Origin: an uncultured Anaerolineae bacterium
Lineage (GTDB): Bacteria; Chloroflexota; Anaerolineae; Anaerolineales; UBA11858
Assembly: GCA_937893815.1 (NCBI GenBank)
Contig: CALCSH010000289.1
Span: forward strand, 1-13,668
Direction: 5' to 3'
Length of the DNA: 13,668 bases
Made by a program: the position numbers and the translations under genes. The notes under the pieces are model-generated. The model made no database searches, was not told the origin of the DNA, and saw only the letters and a list, made by a program, of their open reading frames with translations. Shown here piece by piece: positions 1 to 8,063 of this stretch (its first letter is position 1; each line of letters starts with the position of its first letter).

Positions 1-144
1 TTGGAACTATCGCACCATCCCTATCCGGACAGTTATTTAATTCTCGTTCCTTAGTTTCAGCTAAAAAAGAGTAAGCAAATAGTCTGGAGATTTCTTCCGG
101 TAGGATAAACCGTATAAAATGGGTTATTTTCCATGCGAAACCAG

Positions 145-1406
145 CTAATTTGGTGTCGGGGCAACGGTGTTTGGCTTTCTAGCCAGGTTTCCTTTGGGCA
201 AATGGGCAGTCACCGACTTCTTTTCTCGAAGTTGCCCAGAAATTGGGGCGTCTTTGGGAAATGGTTTTCCCATCAGCAGTCGCCGGAAGCGTCCAGGAGT
301 TCGCTTGGGGTTGCGATCCCACATCGTCCCGATGTCCTACGGGAAAAACCGGTTGGGGTTGGCGGGAAAGACGCTGCCAGGAAGCTCAAAATCGAGCCTG
401 CCAGGAGCGCCAATTCGGGCAGGCGTTGGATGCTCTCTGGGTTATGAACGAACTGGCGATGTGCGCCTACCATTTGTTTAGCACTGAGTGGGATTTGTTC
501 TACCGGCCAACGGTCTTGGTAAATGGCACGCACACTTTCCACTCTGAGTTTCACTGGTGTGGCTAACAGCCAGGGTTGTTTGAAATCAGGGTCATAAAAG
601 GCGTAGACATCGAAGATTTCGTTCTCCTGGTTTGGAGTGGTTTTGTTTAGGACCAGATCACGCCAGACCTCCACACGGATTTCACGTCCGCACTCAACCC
701 AGGAGTAGGTCTCGTCGGATGATGTGGCGGGTAGCGTCTTGTCTTTGTGCTTTCGAGGTAGGGGACGCACCAACGTCCCATACTTCGGCTTGCGTCCTCG
801 ACGATGTTCAGGAAGAAAGTTGCGTCGTGCGGTGAAAGTGGTTGCCAGACGGATAACATACCGCTTGATCTTGGCTTTTTGCAGGGCAGCGATCTTTACG
901 CCCGCATCTACAACCAGAATTTCATCTCCGCCAAGTTTCTTTTCGGCGTTTTTGAGGATATCTTCCCACAAACGCTTTTCGCTGGTGTCTTTCGGATGCA
1001 CACGCTCAAAGGCTCGTGGCAGAGCTATCCGCTGTCCGTTGAGTTCACCTACTTCTTCACAGATGCCAAAGATGACGGCAGGCAATGCCCGGCCTGCTGC
1101 TGGATGGTAATGCTTGCTTGGACATTTCTTCAGCGCTGGACGCCAAAAAGCTGTCACGTCTGCTGTTACCGGTAGATAACCTTCAGGGCGCTGCTCCTGC
1201 CATACCCCTTTCCGAAACGCTGTCCAGGCTCGCCGTATGGCCGCATCTGATAAACCAGTAGCCTTCAGCGCCGGAAATATCGCCCCACGGTTTGGCAAGA
1301 GCGCTCCGCTCACCATCATCCACATGAAATGTAAAAGTGCAAGGTTCGTCCCGATTGGAAGACTTTCGAGCAGTCTGCGCAAAACGGCTATGGTATGATT
1401 TGTCAC
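145..1406 (-). pseudogene. IS4-superfamily (YREK) DDE transposase, frameshifted near the 3' end
   Basis: This is a cut-and-paste transposase gene. The open frame runs from a GTG at 1406 (AGGAG about 10 bases upstream) to a stop at 273, giving 377 residues. The DDE triad can be placed at D167 (ILVVDAG), D272 or D274 (FYDPDF) and E303. The last sits in a textbook IS4-type YREK signature: Y296, R299, E303, K310. After F354 the frame is lost. A different - strand frame then encodes a basic tail of about 58 residues, including WDRNPKRTPGRFRR and SVTAHLPKG, ending at the TAG at 145-147. Removing 23 bases (322-344) joins the two into one protein of about 412 residues. The catalytic core is intact, so activity of the 377-residue product cannot be excluded, but I read the gene as disabled. 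No convincing terminal repeats were found. The family call rests on YREK spacing; the exact subfamily is not known to me. Confidence 0.8.
322..344. repeat. 23-bp palindrome-bearing insertion that breaks the transposase frame
   Basis: The segment holds the inverted repeat TCCCG (327-331) and CGGGA (340-344) with an 8-base loop, plus an alternative pair CATCG (322-326) and CGATG (330-334). Deleting exactly these 23 bases joins Gly353-Phe354 to Trp-Asp-Arg-Asn-Pro and restores a long basic C-terminal tail. This suggests a short hairpin repeat jumped or slipped into the transposase gene. I saw no second copy in the window. The exact insertion edges are inferred from the reading frame. Confidence 0.5.
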
Positions 1407-1606
1407 GGTAATGGGTCTCCTGGCTTGGCTTTTTGTTCAGCACAATAAGATTACCACGCCTTGTACCCATTACCTTCTTTTTTCCCCTCTTCAGTTAGCG
1501 GAAACTATAATCACAAAGGTTTGCAATAATCCTGTTTTTGTTCTGATTTGGTTATTGATTATCTATGTTTTGTGTGATACCATACAAAAACAGAACTAAA
1601 TTGGCT

Positions 1607-1612
1607 TATAAT
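1607..1612 (+). promoter_or_regulatory. Possible -10 box upstream of the catabolic cluster
   Basis: TATAAT matches the sigma-70 -10 consensus exactly, but no good -35 box lies 16-18 bases upstream. The region is A/T-rich, so chance is likely. If used, it would give a leader of about 280 bases that includes the large hairpin at 1776-1828. Confidence 0.25.
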
Positions 1613-1741
1613 TCATGAATCAGAGCCTAAAAAAGCCATGATTACTACATCTCGGTTTGGATGTGTTTGAAATCCGAAAAAAAACATAACTATTCAGCCA
1701 CGGAAAAATTTACCAAAAAAAAGAATCTTCTTACCTGGTGA

Positions 1742-1864
1742 ATAGTTTGATAATGTCAAGTTGGCAGAAAGTTTCCGAAAATTGGGGATATGGGCGGGGT
1801 GGAACCCCGCCCATATCCCCAATTTTCGACCACCTTTTGTGTAAGTTGACATTATCAAGATAGT
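1742..1864. mobile_element. MITE-like nested inverted repeat
   Basis: Outer inverted repeats of 13 bases, TTGATAATGTCAA at 1747-1759 and its reverse complement at 1846-1858, enclose a hairpin with 25-base perfect arms. Directly outside them ATAGT occurs at 1742-1746 and again at 1860-1864, one base off the right end, which could be a target duplication. The whole is about 112 bp without coding capacity, as expected for a miniature inverted-repeat element. The alternative is a paired operator around a hairpin, since the right half ends about 40 bases before the aldolase start. A related motif copy occurs near 11558-11576. Confidence 0.5.
1776..1828. repeat. Perfect 25-bp inverted repeat with a 3-base loop
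   Basis: The arms 1776-1800 and 1804-1828 are perfectly complementary over 25 bases, with GGA as loop. The arms are A/T-rich at the base and very G/C-rich near the loop (GGGGATATGGGCGGGGT on the left). No T-run follows on either strand, so this is not a standard intrinsic terminator. As RNA it would be an extremely stable hairpin in the leader of the downstream genes. Confidence 0.9.
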
Positions 1865-1901
1865 TACTCAAGCATCTGCAGAATACTCGAAGGGAGTCTA
1901 T

Positions 1902-2720
1902 ATGTCTGGCACTGGTGAGAAAATTCGGTTCGCGCGTTTATTCGATGGGGCTAAAAATATTGTCGTCGTAGCGATTGACCACGGCCTTTATTTTGGGCCG
2001 CTGGCTGGCCTGATTGACCTCCCGACCGCCATCCAAAGCCTTCAACAGGCGGATGGTGTTCTGTTGAGCGCGGGCATGGCCACGCATTGTGCAGATTTCT
2101 TTGCCCGCCGCGGCGCACCGGCCATGATCGTGCGGCTCAATTGGGCGACGAATTATGTGGCCCCGTGGGAATATGAACATTCTCATTCTGTGCATCTCCT
2201 CACTCCCTCTGAGGCCGTGCGTTTAGGCGCTGATGTCGTGCTCGGTAGTGTGACATTAAAAACACCCGATCAGGCGGAGGATGCCCATAATGTAGAACTT
2301 TTTGCCCGCTACGCTCAGCAAAAAGTGCAAACAGGCGTTCCGCTGATCTGTGAAGTGTACCCGATTGGCGGCGATCACGCCAAACCTGAAGAATTGCAGG
2401 AACAGGTCGCCATCGGCTGTCGCATGGCTGCCGAGTTGGGGGCCGATATGATCAAGACTTTCTACACCGGAGATGGGTTTACCCAGATTGCCGCTGCCAC
2501 CCCGATCCCAATTTTGGCACTGGGTGCTCTCAAAAAACCGCGCGAAACGGATGCACTCTTCGCGGCAGCAGAAGCGATTGAACATGGCGCACGGGGTGTG
2601 GTCTTTGGCCGTAATGTGGTTCAAGCCCGCGACCCGGAACGCCTGCTCGAAGCTTTGAAGGAAGTCGTCAAAGTGGGCATGGCACCCGATACCACTGCCC
2701 AAAAATATCACCTGGACTAA
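1902..2720 (+). CDS. Class I aldolase, DhnA/DeoC/LacD-type
   Basis: This 272-residue protein is a TIM-barrel aldolase that works through a lysine Schiff base, as in the DhnA-type fructose-bisphosphate aldolases and the related LsrF proteins. Visible signatures are AIDHG (residues 24-28), LICEVYP (148-154), the Schiff-base lysine K185 in ADMIKTFYTGD, and a glycine-rich phosphate site GARGVVFGRN (229-238). Length is normal for the family. A clear ribosome site (AAGGGAG) lies about 8 bases before the ATG. It is the first gene of the cluster, and the kinase starts two bases after its stop, so the two are surely co-transcribed. With the kinase and isomerase that follow, the likely job is cleavage of a phosphorylated ketose in the cytoplasm to a three-carbon phosphate plus an aldehyde. 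This is inferred from context; LsrF-like thiolase chemistry is possible but less fitting beside an isomerase. Confidence 0.88.
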   Translation: MSGTGEKIRFARLFDGAKNIVVVAIDHGLYFGPLAGLIDLPTAIQSLQQADGVLLSAGMATHCADFFARRGAPAMIVRLNWATNYVAPWEYEHSHSVHLLTPSEAVRLGADVVLGSVTLKTPDQAEDAHNVELFARYAQQKVQTGVPLICEVYPIGGDHAKPEELQEQVAIGCRMAAELGADMIKTFYTGDGFTQIAAATPIPILALGALKKPRETDALFAAAEAIEHGARGVVFGRNVVQARDPERLLEALKEVVKVGMAPDTTAQKYHLD

Positions 2721-2722
2721 AA

Positions 2723-4258
2723 ATGTCATTACTACTGGGGCTTGATATCGGCACCACATCTGTCAAGGCAGGTCTTTTCAATGTTGAGGGGCACTGCCTG
2801 GGTTCCGCGCGGCGCGACTATGCTCTGCGTACCCCGGCCGTGGATCATGTTGAATTGGATGCCGAAACCTATTGGGATGCAACCTGTCGGGTTATTCGAG
2901 AGGCGCTTGCCTCGCAGGATGCCCGGGGGCAGGAAATCGTGGGGGTCGGCGTATCCAGCCAGGGCGAGACCGTGATTCCGGTAGATCGCCGCGGAAATCC
3001 CATTCACCCGGCCCTGGTCTGGTTGGACAATCGTGCTCATAACGAATCCCAACAACTCAACGAACAACTCGGCCATCTGGCCTATTGTCACACGGGAATC
3101 CCTGAGATCAATCCCACCTGGACAGCTTGTAAAATCGCCTGGTTGCGTAAAAACCAGCCAGATATTTTTCGATCCGCTCATAAATTTCTACTGGTTCAGG
3201 ATTTCATCATCCATCACCTGACCGGACAGTTTGTCACGGAGGGAGCCATCGCCTGTACCACGCTCCTTTATGATATTGTCGAACACCAATGGTGGCCATT
3301 AGCCCTGGAAGCGATTGGGGTGGAACCCGAACGTTTGCCTTCAATCTCCAAACCCGGCGCGATCGCGGGGAGTTTGACTTCGCAGGCTGCTGAGTTGCTC
3401 GGTCTCCCCGCAGGTATTCCTGTCATCCTGGGCGGGATGGATCAGGCGGTCGGCGCGATCGGCGCTGGCAATATCCTACCGCAAATGGTATCTGAAACCA
3501 CGGGGGGAGCGCTGACGATTCAGGTCACCGTCCCACGCCCTGATCTTGACCCCAGCGGACGCGTCCCCGTTTACGTTCACAGCGCAGCAGATCAATATTT
3601 GTTTGTCCCGGTCTGTGACACTGGCGGCATGGCTCTGCAGTGGTTTCGCAATACCTTCGGTGCAGGCGAATCCCAGCAGGCAGCCAGAGATGGCAAAGAT
3701 GTCTACGACTTGCTGACCGATTTGGCAGAGCAATCCCCGTCCGGGTCTGACGGTTTGTTGATGCTGCCCCACCTGACAGGCGCGTTCAGCCCTGAATACA
3801 ATCCGCAGGCGCGTGGAGTTTTTTATGGCTTCACCCTATTTCACCAGAAAGCGCACTTCACGCGTGCGGTTCTGGAAGCCGTGGCCTATATGCTGCGCCG
3901 TAATCTGGAATTGATCGCCCAGGCTGGCATCAAGGCGGAGGTATTGCGCGCCACCGGCGGCGGCGCGGCCAGCCGCTTGTGGCGGCAAATCAAAGCGGAT
4001 GTCTGCCAGTTGCCGGTAGTGACTTTGCGGCATGGCGACACGGCCCCCTTGGGAGATGCCATGCTGGCCGCTGTGGCGGTCGGCCTTTTCCCCTCCCTGG
4101 GAGAAGCCGTCGATGCCATGGTTTCAACCGATGAGCAATTGTCCCCAATTCCCGAAAATGTGGCTGCGTACGAGCAATCCTATCAGCGATATTGTCAGCT
4201 AAATGATGCGCTGGAACCATTATTTCGGCAACATTTCGGTTCACCCGTCGCGGAGTGA
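2723..4258 (+). CDS. FGGY-family carbohydrate kinase
   Basis: This 511-residue cytoplasmic kinase transfers phosphate from ATP to a sugar, most likely a ketose. It has the two-domain FGGY layout: LGLDIGTTSVKAG at residues 5-17 is the N-terminal phosphate loop; GGMDQAVGAIGAGN (237-250) carries the probable catalytic base D240; TGGGAASRLWRQIKAD (411-426) is the C-terminal ATP-site signature; GDTAPLGDAMLAA (438-450) follows. Length is typical of xylulokinase- and fuculokinase-like members. The start codon is two bases after the aldolase stop, suggesting translational coupling. The substrate cannot be assigned: FGGY members act on xylulose, fuculose, ribulose, glycerol, erythritol, apulose and AI-2. 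The neighbouring isomerase and aldolase point to a ketose made from an aldose and cleaved after phosphorylation. Confidence 0.9.
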   Translation: MSLLLGLDIGTTSVKAGLFNVEGHCLGSARRDYALRTPAVDHVELDAETYWDATCRVIREALASQDARGQEIVGVGVSSQGETVIPVDRRGNPIHPALVWLDNRAHNESQQLNEQLGHLAYCHTGIPEINPTWTACKIAWLRKNQPDIFRSAHKFLLVQDFIIHHLTGQFVTEGAIACTTLLYDIVEHQWWPLALEAIGVEPERLPSISKPGAIAGSLTSQAAELLGLPAGIPVILGGMDQAVGAIGAGNILPQMVSETTGGALTIQVTVPRPDLDPSGRVPVYVHSAADQYLFVPVCDTGGMALQWFRNTFGAGESQQAARDGKDVYDLLTDLAEQSPSGSDGLLMLPHLTGAFSPEYNPQARGVFYGFTLFHQKAHFTRAVLEAVAYMLRRNLELIAQAGIKAEVLRATGGGAASRLWRQIKADVCQLPVVTLRHGDTAPLGDAMLAAVAVGLFPSLGEAVDAMVSTDEQLSPIPENVAAYEQSYQRYCQLNDALEPLFRQHFGSPVAE

Positions 4259-4309
4259 GCGCTTAAACGTTCATCTCCGCCTTAATTCAAAACTGTATGG
4301 AGGAATACG

Positions 4310-5704
4310 ATGGCAACCCAACCTAAAATTGGCCTTTTCGTTACCGCTTTGCTGGAAGACGACTATAACAAAACCGGGCACATGCGCCCCAAGATGAGCG
4401 AGGCCACAGATCGGATTGCAAAAATCCTGGCCCCTTATGGTGAAATTATCAATCCCGGCTTCGTCGAATATGAACCGGATGCCGACAAAGCCACCCAGGC
4501 TTTCAATGCTGCCCCCGTAGACCTGGTTGTCGCTATCGAATTGGCCTACCAAAAGGGCATCATCCCCATGCGCACCCTCTTGCGCGTCAACGCCCCCATT
4601 CTGGTGTGGAACACGCAGCAGATCCGCCGTTTCCCCGAGGATGCTGATTTTGACGTCATCATGGAAAACTCTGGCATGGCAGGCCTGCCTGAATTAACCA
4701 GCGCCCTCTTGCGCAGCGGTCGTTCCTTTGAATTGCTCACCAGCCATGTCAACGATCCGGCGGGGCTGGCCCAGATTGGAGAATACGCTGCCGCTGCTGG
4801 CGCCATTCGCCGGCTGGAGAAAATGCGGATCGGCATTATCGGCCATCCCTTCGAGGGTATGACCGATTTGATGGTGGATTATCTTAGTTTCCGCGACATG
4901 ATCGGGCCGGTGTGTTGGCCGCTCGAACCGGAGAAGGTGGCAATTGCAGCGGAGAAAATGGATGCCGGACGGGTACGGAAATTTATGCAGGCCCAGGCTG
5001 AGAAGTACGATGCCAGCGCCATGCCCGATGATCTCTTCGAACGTTCGGCGCGTCTCGCTCTGGCTCTAGAGGATGTCGCCCTGGAATACAAATTCGATGG
5101 GTTGGCTGTCTTTGACCAGATTTGGCTCACCGATCCGCGCGTCGGCGTGATCCCCAGTTACGGCACCGGCTACTTATGCGCCCAACACATCCCGGTGGCC
5201 ACGGAAGCGGATGTCACCACGCTCAGTGCCATGATGATCCTGCAAGAGTTGGCCGGTGAAGCCACCTTCCTCGAGAATTATGTGATTGATTTTGACGAAG
5301 ATGCCATCATCCTATCCCATGACGGCCACGGCAATCCGGCTATGGCTGCCGATGCCAAAGGCGTGCGCATCAAACCCAGTATCTATTACGAAGGTGTCAA
5401 CGGCCGCGGCGCCGGGCTGGAATTTGCCTACGCCCCGGGTGATGTCACCATCCTGTCCTTGATCCCCCTCGGGGATGGCGATTGGCGCTTGATTGTTGGT
5501 GAAGGCGAATCCCTGCCGATCACCCCTCGCCCAGTAGCCGCCCCGCAGATGCTTTTCCGCTACAAAAATGGCTCGATCACCGAGTTCTGCGACCGCTGGC
5601 TGCTGGCCGGTTCCCCCCATCATATGGCATTGGCTTACGGTCATCTCGCCGAGCAGGTTGAAAAACTGGGCCGTTTGCTGGGCATCGAGGTCGTTTACGT
5701 CTAA
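4310..5704 (+). CDS. L-arabinose/L-fucose isomerase-like sugar isomerase
   Basis: This 464-residue protein resembles the AraA/FucI-type metal-dependent aldose-ketose isomerases. The start fits a strong GGAGG at 4299-4303. The four metal or catalytic positions known from L-arabinose isomerase have plausible counterparts: E299 (TEADVTT), E322 (FLENYV), H337 (ILSHDGHG) and H437 or H438 (GSPHHMALAYGH). An N-terminal Rossmann-like region (IGLFVTALLE, then DLVVAIE) and a central segment MRIGIIGHPFEGM (172-184) fit the family layout. The protein is a little shorter than typical AraA (about 500 residues) and diverges from true AraA around these sites, so the natural substrate may not be L-arabinose. 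It lies 51 bases after the kinase gene and would supply it with a ketose. It acts in the cytoplasm, normally with Mn2+. Confidence 0.82.
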   Translation: MATQPKIGLFVTALLEDDYNKTGHMRPKMSEATDRIAKILAPYGEIINPGFVEYEPDADKATQAFNAAPVDLVVAIELAYQKGIIPMRTLLRVNAPILVWNTQQIRRFPEDADFDVIMENSGMAGLPELTSALLRSGRSFELLTSHVNDPAGLAQIGEYAAAAGAIRRLEKMRIGIIGHPFEGMTDLMVDYLSFRDMIGPVCWPLEPEKVAIAAEKMDAGRVRKFMQAQAEKYDASAMPDDLFERSARLALALEDVALEYKFDGLAVFDQIWLTDPRVGVIPSYGTGYLCAQHIPVATEADVTTLSAMMILQELAGEATFLENYVIDFDEDAIILSHDGHGNPAMAADAKGVRIKPSIYYEGVNGRGAGLEFAYAPGDVTILSLIPLGDGDWRLIVGEGESLPITPRPVAAPQMLFRYKNGSITEFCDRWLLAGSPHHMALAYGHLAEQVEKLGRLLGIEVVYV

Positions 5705-5730
5705 ATAGAAAAAATATTTGGCACGCAACA

Positions 5731-5774
5731 CCCACAAGGCGTGCTCACGCACAAAGCCGCTAAGGCGCAAAGAT
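5731..5774. repeat. Intergenic repeat of the GCGCAAAG type with small dyads
   Basis: Between the isomerase and the broken gene lies a G/C-rich stretch in an otherwise A/T-rich gap. It contains GCACGC (5730-5735) opposite GCGTGC (5740-5745), GCGTG opposite CACGC with a 2-base loop (5740-5751), and the phrase CAAAGCCGCTAAGGCGCAAAG. The last resembles interspersed repeats that I know from many bacterial genomes, written as strings of CGCAAAG units. It may mark the site of the deletion that removed the 5' part of the next gene. Only one copy occurs in this window, so the repeat status rests on that recollection. Confidence 0.45.
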
Positions 5775-5817
5775 AATTTTGTAGGAAAACTTTGAACAAA
5801 AATATTGCTTCCATGTT

Positions 5818-6330
5818 ATGGGCAGCCACACCGCCCGCTATGCCTCGTTATGCGCCCAATTCGCCAAATCTGGCGGAGAAGAGGCCTACGCCGAACGCGC
5901 CCGACGATCATTCAATTGGGCCACCTATATGGCAGACGAAAACGGATGGGTGCGCGTCGGCACCGATGAGCCGGATTATCACAACCAATGCTGGTTCACT
6001 GACGGGTATTTCGACTATGTGCCCCACTTTCTAGACGGGATGGCCTGCTTGCCAGAAACCGCGCCGCGGTCACGCGACTATCTGCTGCAAAGCTCCTCAG
6101 TCGTTCAACAGATCACCTACAACCCGCTCCATATCCAATATCGCACCTTTGACGAAACGGCTGTCGATATGTTTCGATTGACCTTCACTCCCCAAAGCAT
6201 CGAATGTACAGGACGGCTTCTTCCTGAAGTGGAAGATCCTTCTTCCGATATGGGATGGCGTTTCGACCCACGCCTTGGGGTGCTGCAGGTTCGTCATGAT
6301 TTCCCCTTTGTTGAGGTGCGTGGACGATGA
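5818..6330 (+). pseudogene. 3' fragment of an unrecognised enzyme, possibly of alpha/alpha-barrel type
   Basis: The open frame gives 170 residues and looks like the C-terminal part of a larger protein. Helical stretches such as RYASLCAQFAKSGGEEAYAERARRS, broken here as RYASLCAQFAKSG then EEAYAERARRS, are followed by WFTDGYFDYVPHFLDG and later TFDETAVDMFRLTF. That resembles six-hairpin glycosidases or epimerases, but I do not recognise the family. The fragment call rests on three points: the ATG at 5818 has no ribosome site; the frame is open back to 5785 without any other start; and the protein begins in what looks like mid-domain. A repeat lies immediately upstream. The stop lies 16 bases before the first permease start. 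It may once have been a hydrolase or epimerase feeding the pathway. A genuinely short protein cannot be excluded. Confidence 0.6.
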
Positions 6331-6346
6331 AAGCACAGGAACAGTT

Positions 6347-7219
6347 ATGACCTCAAATCAGGCGAAGAAAAGAAGGCGCAAGCGAAAGTGGCTGGATTGG
6401 ATACCGTTGATGCCATTCCTGTTTTTCTGTCTGGTAATCATGATATTGCCTCTGTTCTTTATGCTCAAAGGAAGCTTCACCGGATCGGAAGGCCAGTTTA
6501 CATTGGAACATTACGCCAAGATGGGCGTTTCGATTTACGCCATATCCTTCCGGAACAGCATTCTTCTCTCCGGGATAACGGCCATCCTGGGCGTTATTAT
6601 GGGAACCATCGTCGGCTATTTCATTTGTCAATTACGCAGCAAACGCGCCCAGGAATTGGTGACGGCCCTGTGTGATGTGACTTCCAATTTTACTGGCGCT
6701 CCGCTGGCGTTTGCCTTCATCGTTGTTTTGGGCAGCAATGGGGTTCTGACATTGGCCTTGCGCGAGTATTTGAATTGGAAAATTTACCCTGCCTTTAGCA
6801 TCTATTCTTTCTGGGGTTTGGCCCTTGCGTATACCTACTTCCAGTTGCCGCTAATGGTTCTTTTGATTATTCCCGCCATAGCCGGATTGAAATCCGAATG
6901 GCGGGAGGCGGCCCGCGGCCTGGGAGCTAGCTCGGGGCAATACTGGCGCTATGTGGGTTTACCTGTGCTGACGCCTGCCATCGGAGCCGGTTTGCTCTTA
7001 CTATTTGCCAACGCGTTTGGAGCCTATGCCACCGCCTATACGCTGACAGAGTTTCGTTTTCCCCTGATAACCCTTCAACTGGGGTTTTTGTTGACCGGGG
7101 AAGTGTTCCGCGATCCGGGCGCAGGAGACGCCATGGGCATTCTAACGTTGCTGATGATGGGGATGTCGATCATTATTTATCAAGTTATTTCTCGGCGAGG
7201 GAGGAAATGGCAGCAATGA
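6347..7219 (+). CDS. ABC transporter permease, polyamine/ferric-ion type (first subunit)
   Basis: This 290-residue inner-membrane protein has a very basic N-terminus (KKRRRKRK, residues 7-14) and about six hydrophobic segments, near 18-40, 62-93, 105-138, 150-180, 205-232 and 261-282. The EAA loop that docks on the ATPase is clear: EAARGLGASSGQYWRYVGLP (187-206). The layout matches the PotB/FbpB-like permeases. I start it at 6347, where AGGA precedes the ATG at good spacing and the basic N-terminus follows directly; an in-frame ATG at 6275 lies inside the preceding fragment and would add 24 unlikely residues. It overlaps the second permease gene. Together with it, it would form the membrane channel for the ligand captured by the lipoprotein encoded at 9294. 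Confidence 0.88.
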   Translation: MTSNQAKKRRRKRKWLDWIPLMPFLFFCLVIMILPLFFMLKGSFTGSEGQFTLEHYAKMGVSIYAISFRNSILLSGITAILGVIMGTIVGYFICQLRSKRAQELVTALCDVTSNFTGAPLAFAFIVVLGSNGVLTLALREYLNWKIYPAFSIYSFWGLALAYTYFQLPLMVLLIIPAIAGLKSEWREAARGLGASSGQYWRYVGLPVLTPAIGAGLLLLFANAFGAYATAYTLTEFRFPLITLQLGFLLTGEVFRDPGAGDAMGILTLLMMGMSIIIYQVISRRGRKWQQ

Positions 7220-8061
7220 ACAAACGCACCGCCGTTCCTGGATTCGCTATCGGATGTTTCTTGTTTTATATGTTACTGCCCATCGTAGCAACCTATGCTT
7301 TTTCGGTGGCCACCCGCTGGGATCGTAGCATCCTGCCCGAGGGCTTGACCCTGGATTGGTACAAAGCGGCCTTCACCGACCAGTGGTTTATCATCGTCTT
7401 CAAGAATTCGCTGGTTCTTTCCATCAGTACGGTGATTGCCAGCATTCTGTTAATTGTGCCAACCGCTTATTGGGTTCACTTGCGAGTGCCGAAAGCGCGG
7501 CCTCTGTTGGATTTGATCAGCACGCTGCCTTTCGCCATCCCGGGGGTTGTTCTGGCACTGGGATTGATCCGACTGTATGCGCGCCCTCCGCTGATGCTTG
7601 CACGCACACCGGTCATGTTGGTTGCTGCTTATGTGATCTTTACCATGCCCTTTATGTATCGGCCTGTGGCCAATAGCCTGGAGGCGGTCAATATCCGGGT
7701 GTTAACGGAAGCCGCCCAGAGTCTGGGCGCATCCTGGGGGCGCACACTTCGGCAAATCATCTTGCCGAATATTCTTCCCGGTATTCTGAGCGGAGGTTTG
7801 TTGGTCTTCGCCACAATTTTTGGAGAGTTTACGATTGCCACATTCCTGGTGGGAGCACGTTATAAGACATTTCCCATGCAGCTCGTATATTTTACTCGCC
7901 GGGATGGACGAATTGCTTCGGCCTATTCGGTGATTAGCTTTACGATTGCCTGGACTACATCATTGGTTATCCTTTGGATCGCAGCCTGGGGCGCCAAACG
8001 GACCAGCGGCGGAGGGAAGCATCCAACCAAGGGTCATACTACGGGAGTCGTCGGAGATTAA
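7216..8061 (+). CDS. ABC transporter permease, polyamine/ferric-ion type (second subunit)
   Basis: This 281-residue inner-membrane protein is the PotC/FbpB-like partner of the preceding permease. It has a leading hydrophobic segment (residues 8-30), further segments near 62-88, 103-121, 130-148 and 190-215, a last one near 240-260, and an EAA loop EAAQSLGASWGRTLRQIILP. The gene overlaps the previous one by an ATGA at 7216-7219, typical of translational coupling. An in-frame ATG at 7207 would add three residues, but its spacing to the GGGAGG at 7199-7204 is only two bases, so I prefer 7216. The glycine- and lysine-rich C-terminal tail is probably cytoplasmic. The ATPase gene begins two bases after the stop. 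Confidence 0.88.
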   Translation: MNKRTAVPGFAIGCFLFYMLLPIVATYAFSVATRWDRSILPEGLTLDWYKAAFTDQWFIIVFKNSLVLSISTVIASILLIVPTAYWVHLRVPKARPLLDLISTLPFAIPGVVLALGLIRLYARPPLMLARTPVMLVAAYVIFTMPFMYRPVANSLEAVNIRVLTEAAQSLGASWGRTLRQIILPNILPGILSGGLLVFATIFGEFTIATFLVGARYKTFPMQLVYFTRRDGRIASAYSVISFTIAWTTSLVILWIAAWGAKRTSGGGKHPTKGHTTGVVGD

Positions 8062-8063
8062 CT

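Larger units (their letters stand above)
1407..1901. other. A/T-rich intergenic region, no credible gene
   Basis: This gap of 495 bases separates the transposase from the catabolic cluster. The only open frames are short and low-complexity, without ribosome binding sites or recognisable protein features. It holds several dyads: ATTCATGAAT at 1611-1620; AACTATTCA at 1688-1696 opposite TGAATAGTT at 1739-1747; and the large nested inverted repeat at 1742-1864. The promoter and any operator for the downstream genes should lie here. Confidence 0.7.

Noticed and set aside
330..350. Programmed -1 frameshift in the transposase at its T-run
   Set aside because: Slipping at the T-run leads straight into a TAG (337-339 on the - strand) in the -1 frame, and the site is not a proper slippery heptamer. 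An insertion explains the data better.
118..1471. AATGGGT at 118-124 and its reverse complement at 1465-1471 as ends of the insertion sequence
   Set aside because: Only 7 bases match, the flanks beyond do not pair well, and no target duplication is seen. The spacing fits an element of about 1.35 kb, but the match could be chance.
1411..1599. 62-codon + strand open frame in the A/T-rich gap
   Set aside because: No ribosome site, low-complexity hydrophobic content, and it begins inside the presumed insertion sequence.
1776..1828. The large hairpin as an intrinsic terminator of the transposase or of an upstream gene
   Set aside because: No T-run follows on either strand, no gene points into it from the left, and the transposase reads away from it.
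1902..4258. Aldolase plus FGGY kinase as an AI-2 processing pair (LsrF and LsrK)
   Set aside because: The families match broadly, but the sugar isomerase, the polyamine-type importer and the DeoR regulator do not fit an lsr system, and no LsrB-, LsrG- or SorC-type LsrR-like gene is present.
5792..6034. TTG-started 80-codon frame after a GGAAAA site
   Set aside because: Its protein is proline- and asparagine-rich without family features and overlaps, in another frame, the fragment whose protein looks genuine.
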